Shown piece after piece: positions 7,738-13,600 of a DNA stretch of 13,600 bases (position 1 is its first letter; each line of letters begins with the position of its first letter). The notes below the pieces were generated by a model, which was not told where the DNA came from, did not search any database, and saw only the letters and a program-made list of their open reading frames with translations. Location of the stretch: the NCBI GenBank assembly GCA_904398675.1, contig CAJFPI010000018.1:1-13600 (forward strand), given 5' to 3'. Source of the DNA: an uncultured Oscillospiraceae bacterium. Lineage in GTDB: Bacteria > Bacillota > Clostridia > Oscillospirales > Oscillospiraceae. Both the position numbers and the translations under genes were made by a program.

Positions 7738-7830
7738 GAGTTTTTCGGCGGCGCTTTGGCCAATTGCAACTGCTGCAGAGCGATGAATCACGGGCTGCGG
7801 GGCGCCTGACCCGCAAGAGAGGAGAACGCT

Positions 7831-8250
7831 ATGGAAATTCTGGAGAAAGTAGCTTATCTGAAGGGGCTTGCCGAGGGCCTTGGGCTGGACGAGAGCACCA
7901 AGGAGGGGAAGATCCTTACCGTCATGATCGACATTTTGGATGATATGGCTCTGGAGCTCCAGGACCTGTGGGACGAGCAGGCCGAGATGGAGGATGGCCT
8001 CGATGCTGTCAGTGATGACCTCAGCGATGTGGAGTCCTTCCTGTATGATTCTTCTGACGAAGAGGATGATGAGGAAGAGGACGAAGACGATGAGGATGAG
8101 CCCGTCTACGAGACTACCTGCCCCAACTGTGAGGAGGCCATCTATTTTGACGAGGACATCCTGGAGGACGGGTTCGTTCAGTGCCCCAATTGCGGGGAAA
8201 AGCTGGAATTTGACCTGACTGACCTGGAGGAAGGCGGGGACGCGGAGTAG
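7831..8250 (+). CDS. CD1247 N-terminal domain-like acidic zinc-ribbon protein
   Basis: A 139-residue, strongly acidic protein. Residues 1-70 form a predicted helical domain with MEILEKVAYLKGLAEGL at the start, which resembles the clostridial CD1247 N-terminal domain. Residues 72-91 are an almost continuous run of Asp and Glu. A C-terminal zinc ribbon uses C97/C100 (CPNC) and C118/C121 (CPNC). The family has no established function. From the layout (helical domain, acidic linker, zinc ribbon) I would guess an adaptor that contacts RNA polymerase or the translation machinery, but this is speculation. GAGAGGAG lies 7 nt upstream of the ATG. It follows efp and probably shares its transcript; from memory, the C. 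difficile homologue also lies near efp. The 21-bp hairpin downstream ends the unit. Confidence 0.8.
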   Translation: MEILEKVAYLKGLAEGLGLDESTKEGKILTVMIDILDDMALELQDLWDEQAEMEDGLDAVSDDLSDVESFLYDSSDEEDDEEEDEDDEDEPVYETTCPNCEEAIYFDEDILEDGFVQCPNCGEKLEFDLTDLEEGGDAE

Positions 8251-8282
8251 CTTTCCTCTGCATCCGCTCAAAAAAGATGATA

Positions 8283-8335
8283 AGCTGGAAAAAGGTTCCC
8301 CGGACTCATGCAGCCCGGGGAACCTTTTTCCAGCT
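8283..8335. terminator. strong symmetrical bidirectional terminator
   Basis: A perfect 21-bp inverted repeat (8283-8303 with 8315-8335) and an 11-nt loop. The core GGTTCCCCGG/CCGGGGAACC is flanked by AAAAA on the left and TTTTT on the right, so a GC-rich hairpin followed by a U-tract is formed on either strand. It lies between the convergent CD1247-like and MATE genes and should stop both. Confidence 0.9.
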
Positions 8336-8351
8336 GACACGCAGCGAGCCT

Positions 8352-9710
8352 TTAAATGGCATCCAGCAGATGAACGCTTTTCCAATGACCAGACCGGTAG
8401 AAATACACGGAAATCACCGTTCCGATGGCCCAGCCCAGAGGCCAGGCCCACCAAATGCCCAGATACCCCATCCAGATGGGCAGCAGATAGGCCAGCAGCA
8501 CCCGCAGCGCCAGATCGCTGAAGGTGGTGATGACGAACTCCCTGGCTGCGCCGGCTCCCTGCAGGATAGCGTCGCACAGCTGCTTGAAAACAACTACCAG
8601 CACAAAGGGGGAGACGATGCGCAGATAGGTGGCGCCGGCGTTGATGATGTCTGTGCTTTCCTGTGAGACAAAAATCCCCATGGACAGCCGGGGAAAGAAG
8701 AAAAAGAAAAGGAGGCAGGGAATGGTGAGGATCAGGCACAAAATGACCGCACCCTTCAGGCCGGGCTTGAGGCGGGCCGGCTGTCCGGCGCCGATGTTTT
8801 GAGCGGAGAATCCGGCCAGGGCGCTGGCGACGGAGGCATTCAGATAGATGACGATATAGAGCAGCTTTGTGGCGGAGGAAAAGCCGCCGATGATGCCTGG
8901 GACAGTGGCGGCGTAGCTGTTGACTACGGATTGGATCATAAGGTTCCCCACGGATACGAAACTCTTCTGGCAGATGCCCGGGATGGCCATTTTGGAGATG
9001 GAGGAAAGCAGCCGGGAGGAAAAACGCTGGTAGGGATCAGAGGGGATCCGGCGCAGGCGCAGCAGCAGCACGCCGAAGGAGGCGGCTGCAGCCAGCGCCT
9101 GGCACAGCGCGGTTGCCAGGGCCAGCCCCTCTACATACATGGAGAGTGAAGTGACAAAAAGGATGTTGACGCCCACATTTCCCAGGGAGGATACAATGAG
9201 AAAGACCAGCGGCGTTACGGTGTCCCCCAAAGAGGTGAAGATACCGGTACAGGTGTTATAAAGCAAAATAAAGAGAAGACCCAGCGTATAGATATCGAGG
9301 TAGGACAGGGCGGGCTCCATCAGGTGCTCCGGTGTGTTGAGCAGGTACAGGAGCGGCCGGCAGAGCACCAGGCCCAGCACCGTCATGATCCCGGCCAAGG
9401 CGGCAGTGGCAATCAGGGATGTGGAGACCGCGCTTTTCATTTTTCCGTACTGATGACTGCCGAAAAGCTGGGAAACCACCACATTGACGCCGATATTGAT
9501 GCCAAGGGCGACAGAAGTATAGATCATTGTGACAGGGTAGGAGATAGAGACCGCATCCAGCGCCGTGTCCCCCAAAAACTGCCCTGCCACAATGTTGTCG
9601 GCCATGTTATAAAACTGCTGAAAGACCACGCTGATCAGCATGGGAAGAGCGAACAGCGTCAAGATGCGCCCAGGCTTTCCTACTGTGAGATCCCGAATCA
9701 CACCCATCAT
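8352..9710 (-). CDS. MATE family efflux transporter
   Basis: A 452-residue polytopic membrane protein, normal length for the family, with about twelve hydrophobic segments in two similar halves. The opening is characteristic: LTVGKPGRILTLFALPML, then QQFYNMADNIVAGQFLGDTALDAVS, the usual first-helix pattern of bacterial MATE proteins of the DinF/NorM-like group. These export cationic or amphipathic compounds using Na+ or H+ gradients; the substrate cannot be predicted here. The start at 9710 is supported by GGAGAAAGG just upstream (a second ATG follows at 9707) and by a promoter at 9741-9769; a longer frame starting at 9800 would lie upstream of that promoter. It is a single-gene unit ended by the hairpin at 8283-8335, and there is no adjacent regulator gene. 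Confidence 0.93.
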   Translation of the reverse strand: MMGVIRDLTVGKPGRILTLFALPMLISVVFQQFYNMADNIVAGQFLGDTALDAVSISYPVTMIYTSVALGINIGVNVVVSQLFGSHQYGKMKSAVSTSLIATAALAGIMTVLGLVLCRPLLYLLNTPEHLMEPALSYLDIYTLGLLFILLYNTCTGIFTSLGDTVTPLVFLIVSSLGNVGVNILFVTSLSMYVEGLALATALCQALAAAASFGVLLLRLRRIPSDPYQRFSSRLLSSISKMAIPGICQKSFVSVGNLMIQSVVNSYAATVPGIIGGFSSATKLLYIVIYLNASVASALAGFSAQNIGAGQPARLKPGLKGAVILCLILTIPCLLFFFFFPRLSMGIFVSQESTDIINAGATYLRIVSPFVLVVVFKQLCDAILQGAGAAREFVITTFSDLALRVLLAYLLPIWMGYLGIWWAWPLGWAIGTVISVYFYRSGHWKSVHLLDAI

Positions 9711-9740
9711 CCTTTCTCCATAATTTTTCAAACATGTAAC

Positions 9741-9769
9741 AGTATACCGCGCTGCGCCATCGGATGCAA
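9741..9769 (-). promoter_or_regulatory. sigma-A-type promoter of the MATE gene
   Basis: On the minus strand, -35 TTGCAT (9769-9764), a 17-bp spacer and -10 TATACT (9746-9741). Transcription would start near 9734, about 24 nt before the ATG at 9710. This decides the start codon against the longer open frame. I see nothing further between 9770 and 9890. Confidence 0.65.
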
Positions 9770-9890
9770 GAGCGCATTTTGGACAACAAAAGCCGGGCAT
9801 TCTGCGGTCAATTTTGTGTGTCCCGGCCTATATGCATCTGCAGCGGGGGAAAAGCTGCTTCAGGCTCGCTCTGATGGGAAAAACATGCGG

Positions 9891-9918
9891 TTGACAAGGG
9901 AGAAAACTATGCTATAAT
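9891..9918 (+). promoter_or_regulatory. strong promoter of the T-box/alaS transcript
   Basis: Consensus -35 TTGACA (9891-9896), a 16-bp spacer and consensus -10 TATAAT (9913-9918). Transcription would start near 9925, just upstream of the T-box leader. It is the best match to a vegetative promoter in the window. Confidence 0.85.
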
Positions 9919-9924
9919 AACAGC

Positions 9925-10178
9925 AGATTGCGTGGGAGACGGCAAAAACCGTCACAGCGTGATGACAGAAAGGCAATGAGGAAACGAGCGCGGATTGTCG
10001 CGGCCAGAGCGAGCGGGGGAGGGTGAAAGCCCCGCGGCAGGCGTCCCGCGCAGCCACTTCCGAGCAGGGGGCGAGGAGTCCCACGGTATGACCGCCGTTA
10101 TCCGGTCTCCAAAGGCTCATTTGAGCGAATTAGGGTGGTACCGCGAGACCTTCGCCCCTATCTGGGCGGGGGTTTTTT
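9925..10178 (+). ncRNA. T-box riboswitch leader, alanine (GCC) specifier
   Basis: A cis-acting leader that senses uncharged tRNA and switches between antitermination and termination. A small hairpin (GACGG/CCGTC, 9938-9953) precedes Stem I. The Stem I base is GGAA 9980-9983 with TTCC 10058-10061; the next helix is GCGCGG 9988-9993 with CCGCGC 10046-10051. Between them, the 3' side of the specifier loop is AGCCAC with GCC (Ala) at 10053-10055. The canonical T-box AGGGTGGTACCGCG is at 10132-10145. The antiterminator pairs AGGG with CCCT (10156-10159) and GCG with CGC (10153-10155) around the bulge UGGUACC; UGGU would pair with a tRNA ending ACCA, matching A73 of tRNA-Ala. The competing terminator is ACCTTCGCCC 10148-10157 with GGGCGGGGGT 10164-10173, then a T6 run. 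The first gene downstream is a lipoprotein; alaS starts 2.9 kb later. Confidence 0.93.
10148..10178 (+). terminator. T-box regulated intrinsic terminator
   Basis: A 10-bp stem (two G-U pairs) with loop CTATCT, followed by TTTTTT at 10173-10178. Its 5' arm shares bases 10153-10157 with the antiterminator, so the two structures are mutually exclusive, as expected of a transcriptional T-box switch. Confidence 0.88.
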
Positions 10179-10360
10179 ACTTTGCAGAAGTATGGAAACT
10201 AGGGCATGTGCTGCTTTTTACAGCACGGCTGTGCGCGCCGGCGGGCGGTTATGCGTCGGCGGCCCACATGCGCCGAACTTCATGCGCTCAGCCCCCTGCC
10301 CGATCTGCGGTGTATGGAATGCGCAAGAAACTTGTTTTCCGGAAGAAAGGAAGATGGGAT
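10179..10360 (+). other. untranslated spacer after the T-box
   Basis: 182 nt between the T-box terminator and the lipoprotein start. The only structure seen is a small hairpin, GTGCTG 10208-10213 with CAGCAC 10221-10226 and a T-rich loop. The open frame continues upstream from the lipoprotein through this stretch and into the T-box, but there it looks like read-through of RNA structure rather than coding sequence. Confidence 0.5.
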
Positions 10361-10759
10361 ATGAGACGGATTGTGCCCTGCCTGCTCTGTATGCTCCTTA
10401 TCCTCACCGGTTGCAGCGGGAATCCGCTGCCGGAGGGGATGGAAGAGGGGACTCTTCTCAGTGCCGGATGGGACGTGGTGGATCAAATGATCCGCGGAAA
10501 TTATGAAACGGTTGCCGGGCAGTTCCGCGCCGATGTGGAGGTCACAGCGGAGGACCTCCAAGATCTCCTGGAGTCTGCCGCAGACGGAGCGGGGGATTAC
10601 GTCCAGCATGAGGACGGCATGGTAACCGGCCAGGAGAGCGGCGGCGAGCGCTACGGGGTGGCGGTGCTGCTGTGTCAGTATCGGGAGGCGAAGGTGCTCT
10701 TCCGCGTGGCCTTTGACACGGATATGGAGCTGATCGGCATGGAGATCCGGCAGCAGTAA
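10361..10759 (+). CDS. small secreted lipoprotein, possibly DUF3887-like
   Basis: A 132-residue protein with a type II signal peptide: MRR, a hydrophobic stretch, and the lipobox LTGC with the lipidated cysteine at residue 18. The mature part of about 115 residues is acidic. It contains a helix-rich segment (WDVVDQMIRGNYETVAGQF) and ends in beta-strand-like sequence (VLFRVAFDTDMELIGMEI). This layout resembles DUF3887-type domains, small alpha+beta folds often encoded beside or fused to alpha/beta hydrolases, but the match is by eye only. The ATG at 10361 was chosen because the signal peptide begins there and GGAAGAAAGG lies upstream; upstream in-frame starts fall within the T-box leader. It is the first gene after the T-box and lies 23 nt before the hydrolase gene, so the two probably form a functional pair at the cell surface. 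Confidence 0.8.
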   Translation: MRRIVPCLLCMLLILTGCSGNPLPEGMEEGTLLSAGWDVVDQMIRGNYETVAGQFRADVEVTAEDLQDLLESAADGAGDYVQHEDGMVTGQESGGERYGVAVLLCQYREAKVLFRVAFDTDMELIGMEIRQQ

Positions 10760-10782
10760 TCCATAATTCCCATGGGCTGTAT

Positions 10783-11511
10783 ATGAAAAATTGGAAAGGC
10801 TTTAGGAGGGATCTTTTGCAGCAGGTAAAAAATTCGAAACTGGCTGCCGTTATAATGCGGACGAAAGCGGCGGCGTGGAAGGCCGCAGGAGAGGTCGGAA
10901 GATGGTTTTCCCGCAATTTCTCCGGCAGCACGCCGGCGCTGTGCCTGGCTGCGTCGCTGGCGGGCGGCATGGTGGCGGGGGTCAGTCTGGCGGATACCTA
11001 CTGGAATGCGCCGGCTGGATACCTCCTGGCGTCGCTGGCTTTCCTGCTGCTGATCCTGCTGGCCTTTTCCCTGGCGGGCTGGCTGCTCCGGCGACTTTTG
11101 GGACACAGCCTCCGTGTGCCCGCAGCGGCCGGGGTGCTGGTCGCAGCGGCGATCGAGTTTTTCCGCCGGGGAGCGGGGGAGGGGTACTCCTTCCGCGTGG
11201 TAGCGGTGGCCCTTGCAGCGGCGGCAGTGATCTGGTGCTTTGCTGCCGGCTGGTGGGCCATCCTCCGGCGGCGGGTGGTGACGGTGTCACCACCTTGTCT
11301 GCCGGCATCGTGTCCGCTGCCGGAATGGCTCTGCTGGCAGTCTTCCTCTTTACCGACGGGTTCGACGACCACTATCGTGACCGCTATCTGGCGCTGCGGG
11401 AAACAGCTCCGCAGAGCCTTGACACCCTGGAGTCCTCTCTGGGGCTGGGACCGTATACCGTGGCTGCAGTGGATTATGGGGCGGAGGAGGGGCTTGTCTC
11501 TGATACAGTGA
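10783..11511 (+). CDS. 5' part of a frameshifted membrane-anchored alpha/beta hydrolase (TM region)
   Basis: This frame encodes the N-terminal membrane region of the hydrolase that continues in another frame at 11274-13019. About 45 basic and polar residues are followed by four hydrophobic segments: PALCLAASLAGGMVAG, YLLASLAFLLLILLAF, RVPAAAGVLVAAAIEFF and VVAVALAAAAVIWCF. Arginine-rich loops (WLLRRLL, WAILRRR) lie on the cytoplasmic side. After about 11275 the frame turns into proline/cysteine/tryptophan-rich sequence with no family character and stops at 11509-11511, so only about the first 163 of 242 residues are likely authentic. The ATG at 10783 has no clear ribosome binding site. A TTG at 10816 in the same frame has a perfect AGGAGG (10804-10809) 6 nt upstream and may be the real start. 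The joined product would have about 745 residues. Confidence 0.6.
   Translation: MKNWKGFRRDLLQQVKNSKLAAVIMRTKAAAWKAAGEVGRWFSRNFSGSTPALCLAASLAGGMVAGVSLADTYWNAPAGYLLASLAFLLLILLAFSLAGWLLRRLLGHSLRVPAAAGVLVAAAIEFFRRGAGEGYSFRVVAVALAAAAVIWCFAAGWWAILRRRVVTVSPPCLPASCPLPEWLCWQSSSLPTGSTTTIVTAIWRCGKQLRRALTPWSPLWGWDRIPWLQWIMGRRRGLSLIQ
11274..11294. other. perfect hairpin at the frameshift site
   Basis: GGTGGTGAC (11274-11282), loop GGT, GTCACCACC (11286-11294): a 9-bp perfect stem with a triloop, directly after the CGGCGGCGGG run (11265-11274) where the hydrolase coding frame shifts by -1. No canonical X_XXY_YYZ slippery heptamer precedes it. Confidence 0.75.
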
Positions 11512-13019
11512 GTCTCACCTCCTTTGTCAGTCGCAGCAGCGACAAGGAAAACGGGGCCTACGCCGGGTGGTATCTGGACTATCCTCTCAGCGCCGTCCCC
11601 CTGGTGGGGCGGGTCTGGTACCCGGTGGAGGCGGAGAACTGCCCGGTGCTCTTTATCGCCCACGGAAACCACGAAATCACCGTGGATTCCTACCTGGGCT
11701 ATGACTACCTGGGGGAGTACCTGGCCAGCCACGGCTATGTGGTGGTCAGCACAGACCACAATGCCTGCAACCTCCTCTACAATGAAAACGACGGCCGGGC
11801 GGTGCTGCTCCTGGAGCACATCGGCCAGGTGCTCCAGTATAACGAGACGGCTGGGAATCCCCTGGCAGGGAAGATCGACCCGGACAATATTGCCATCGGC
11901 GGGCACTCCCGTGGCGGGGAGATGGCCGCCACGGCCTACCTCTTCAACCAGTATGACCGCTATCCGGAAAACGGCAGCGTCACCTTTGACTATCACTATT
12001 CCATCCGCTCGGTGATCGCCATTGCCCCCACGGTGAACCAGTACAAGCCTGCGGACCACAGCGTACAGATCGAGGATGTGAACTACCTCCTGCTCCACGG
12101 CTCCAATGACCGGGACGTCACCAGCTTTATGGGCATGGCCCAGTATGAGAACGTAACCTTCTCCGGGGAGGGGGACTACCTGAAGACCGCCCTGTATATT
12201 GCCGGGGCAAACCACGGGCAGTTCAACACCCTGTGGGGGGACTGGGACCAGTCGGCCCCCTTCGCTGCCCTCTTAAACACCGAAAGTCTCCTCAGCGCCG
12301 GGGATCAGCAGGCGGTGGCCCGGATCTTTATTAAAGTATTTCTGGATGTGACGCTCAGGGGGGACGACAGCTGCCGCCAGCTCCTCACCGACTGGGACAG
12401 CTGCGCCGCCCAGCTGCCGCCCACCGTGTATTACCAGTGCTATGAAACCTCGGACTTCTCCCTGGTGGCGGACTTTGAGGAGGACTCCGATCTGGAGACA
12501 CTCTCTCTAGCCGGAGCTGCAGTGGAGACGGAGGGGCTGTCCCTCTGGACGGAGGAGCTGGTGGATTTTGCCAACGCCTCCTCCTACGGGACCCACGCCC
12601 TCCGCATTACAACCAGCTCCCTCGGCTCCCGCTACGCCATCTCCCTGCCGGAGGCAGTGGACCTCACAGGCATGGCCGTATCCTTTGACGCAATGGATGT
12701 GGACGAGGAGGCGGTGGAGGAGGGGGATTACCGCCTGACAGACCTTCAGGTGGTGCTGACCGACGCCGCCGGCCGGACCGCTGCCGCGCAGGTCAGCAGC
12801 GATGATCTCATCTACCCAGGCCTTCCCGTGCGCTATGACAAGCTGGACTATGTGTTTGGCAGCTGTACGGTGAAGACCGCCTTTGAGACCGTGACGCTGC
12901 CGCTGAACGCCTTTGCGGCGGAGGAGGGCTTTGACGAGAGCCAGGTGGTCTCCGTCACCTTTGCCTTTGACCAGCACCGGGAGCTGATGCTGGACAACAT
13001 CGGCTTTACATCCCCTTGA
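11274..13019 (+). CDS. 3' part of frameshifted alpha/beta hydrolase: catalytic and C-terminal domains
   Basis: It continues the gene begun at 10783, in the -1 frame. The open frame extends back to an ATG at 10875, but there it is only the shadow of the membrane region. A fifth hydrophobic segment (AGIVSAAGMALLAVFLF) leads to an alpha/beta hydrolase domain similar to the PAF-acetylhydrolase/dienelactone-hydrolase group. The first strand carries PVLFIAHGNHEI. The nucleophile elbow is GHSRGG with the serine codon at 11907-11909. The acid is probably D of HGSND (12108-12110), or of the adjacent RDV at 12114-12116. The histidine of ANHGQFN is at 12213-12215. From about 12470 a beta-rich domain of about 180 residues follows (DFEEDSDLETL to LMLDNIGF), resembling carbohydrate-binding-type jelly rolls. 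Five TM segments with basic loops inside put the catalytic domain outside the cell. The substrate is unknown, perhaps an ester or polysaccharide acyl group. It lies 52 nt before alaS. Confidence 0.8.
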   Translation, partial: GGDGVTTLSAGIVSAAGMALLAVFLFTDGFDDHYRDRYLALRETAPQSLDTLESSLGLGPYTVAAVDYGAEEGLVSDTVSLTSFVSRSSDKENGAYAGWYLDYPLSAVPLVGRVWYPVEAENCPVLFIAHGNHEITVDSYLGYDYLGEYLASHGYVVVSTDHNACNLLYNENDGRAVLLLEHIGQVLQYNETAGNPLAGKIDPDNIAIGGHSRGGEMAATAYLFNQYDRYPENGSVTFDYHYSIRSVIAIAPTVNQYKPADHSVQIEDVNYLLLHGSNDRDVTSFMGMAQYENVTFSGEGDYLKTALYIAGANHGQFNTLWGDWDQSAPFAALLNTESLLSAGDQQAVARIFIKVFLDVTLRGDDSCRQLLTDWDSCAAQLPPTVYYQCYETSDFSLVADFEEDSDLETLSLAGAAVETEGLSLWTEELVDFANASSYGTHALRITTSSLGSRYAISLPEAVDLTGMAVSFDAMDVDEEAVEEGDYRLTDLQVVLTDAAGRTAAAQVSSDDLIYPGLPVRYDKLDYVFGSCTVKTAFETVTLPLNAFAAEEGFDESQVVSVTFAFDQHRELMLDNIGFTSP

Positions 13020-13071
13020 AAAATGGATCGATTATCATGAAATGAATCATAGAAAATGGAGGAAATCTATC

Positions 13072-13600
13072 ATGCACAAATCCTATGGACTCAACGAGCT
13101 GCGGGAGATGTTCCTGAAGTTTTTTGAGACAAAGGGCCATCTGCGCCTGCCCAGCTTTTCCCTGATCCCCCAGAACGACGCCAGCCTCCTGCTTATCAAC
13201 AGCGGCATGGCCCCCATGAAACCCTACTTCACCGGGGAGGTGGAGCCCCCCCGCCACCGGGTCTGCACCTGCCAGAAGTGCATCCGCACCGGGGATATTG
13301 AGAACATTGGCAAGACCTCCCGCCACGGCACCTATTTCGAGATGCTGGGCAACTTCTCCTTTGGCGACTACTTTAAGAAAGAGGCCATTGCCTGGGCCTG
13401 GGAGTTTCTGACCAGCCCCGAGTGGGTGGGGTTGGAGCCGGACCGGCTCTACCCCTCTGTCTTCGAGGGCAATGAGACCACCCCCGCCGACGACGAGGCG
13501 TTTGCCATCTGGCGGGACGACATCGGCATCCCTGAGGATCGGATCTTCAAGTTCGGCAAGGCAGACAACTTCTGGGAGCACGGCTCCGGCCCCTGCGGCC
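13072..13600 (+). CDS. alaS: alanyl-tRNA synthetase, 5' part (partial)
   Basis: The first 176 codons of a class II alanyl-tRNA synthetase that continues beyond the window; it charges tRNA-Ala with alanine. The N-terminus GLNELREMFLKFFETKGH is typical. SFSLIPQNDASLLLINSGMAPMKPYF covers the motif 1 region. TCQKCIRTGDIENIGKTSRHGTYFEMLGNFSFGDYFK covers the adjoining loop and motif 2, in the short clostridial form that lacks the GGKHND-type stretch of E. coli. GGAGG at 13058-13062 lies 9 nt before the ATG. The 52 nt upstream hold no T-box and no terminator, so expression most likely comes from the T-box transcript starting near 9925, which passes through the lipoprotein and hydrolase genes. Confidence 0.97.
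   Translation, partial: MHKSYGLNELREMFLKFFETKGHLRLPSFSLIPQNDASLLLINSGMAPMKPYFTGEVEPPRHRVCTCQKCIRTGDIENIGKTSRHGTYFEMLGNFSFGDYFKKEAIAWAWEFLTSPEWVGLEPDRLYPSVFEGNETTPADDEAFAIWRDDIGIPEDRIFKFGKADNFWEHGSGPCG

Noticed and set aside
7105..8739. Minus-strand open frame (544 codons) spanning efp, the CD1247-like gene and the end of the MATE gene
   Set aside because: It crosses three real genes and a strong terminator; its composition is that of an antisense frame.
9711..9800. Upstream extension of the MATE gene to an ATG at 9800
   Set aside because: The extension includes the likely promoter (9741-9769), adds 30 residues atypical of MATE proteins, and the ATG at 9710 has a good ribosome binding site.
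9995..10360. Upstream extension of the lipoprotein frame to 9995
   Set aside because: It would translate through Stem I, the T-box and the terminator; the signal peptide and ribosome binding site point to 10361.
10849..10860. TATAAT-like sequence inside the hydrolase N-terminal region
   Set aside because: No -35 element at 16-18 bp, and it lies within coding sequence.
10875..11273. Hydrolase start at ATG 10875 in the catalytic frame
   Set aside because: The translation there is Gly/Pro/Arg-rich and without membrane helices, while the overlapping frame from 10783 has four clear helices; it is a shadow up to the frameshift.
10998..12215. Minus-strand open frame (405 codons) opposite the hydrolase
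   Set aside because: The plus-strand catalytic motifs explain the region; the antisense product is low-complexity.

Overview
The window reads as chromosomal housekeeping DNA from a GC-rich member of the Clostridia, most likely Oscillospiraceae (Flavonifractor/Intestinimonas-like). This is inferred from the GC-rich codon use, strong AGGAGG-type ribosome binding sites, an alanine-type T-box leader, the short clostridial form of the AlaRS zinc-site region and a CD1247-type acidic zinc-ribbon protein beside efp. No rRNA, tRNA, insertion sequence, CRISPR array or prophage was seen.

Layout. 1-6272 is a tightly packed plus-strand cluster: the 3' end of an ABC-F ATPase gene, a YdcF/DUF218 membrane protein, a flavodoxin, prfA (RF1), an unknown two-helix membrane protein, a long-form Sua5 threonylcarbamoyl-AMP synthase, coaE and an M18 aminopeptidase. 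Gaps are mostly from -4 to about 75 nt. It ends at a hairpin that separates it from a convergent minus-strand RluA-type pseudouridine synthase gene. That gene and efp are transcribed divergently from two abutting promoters at 7082-7127. Downstream of efp lies the CD1247-like gene, ended by a 21-bp symmetrical hairpin that should also terminate the convergent MATE transporter gene.

The most interesting part is 9891-13600. A consensus promoter drives a complete T-box riboswitch whose specifier is GCC (Ala), with antiterminator and terminator both resolvable. The expected target, alaS, begins only at 13072. Between them lie a small lipoprotein gene and a gene for a polytopic membrane-anchored alpha/beta hydrolase, with no second T-box or terminator before alaS. 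The layout therefore suggests one alanine-responsive transcript that also carries two envelope genes.

The hydrolase reading frame is broken by a one-base shift at about 11265-11290, directly at a perfect 9-bp hairpin. The catalytic Ser/Asp/His set and the membrane topology only make sense if the two frames are joined, so this is a recent mutation, an assembly error or, less likely, recoding.

Functionally the first cluster is translation-centred (RF1, t6A synthesis, ABC-F), with CoA synthesis and peptide turnover. The second half continues with EF-P and AlaRS.
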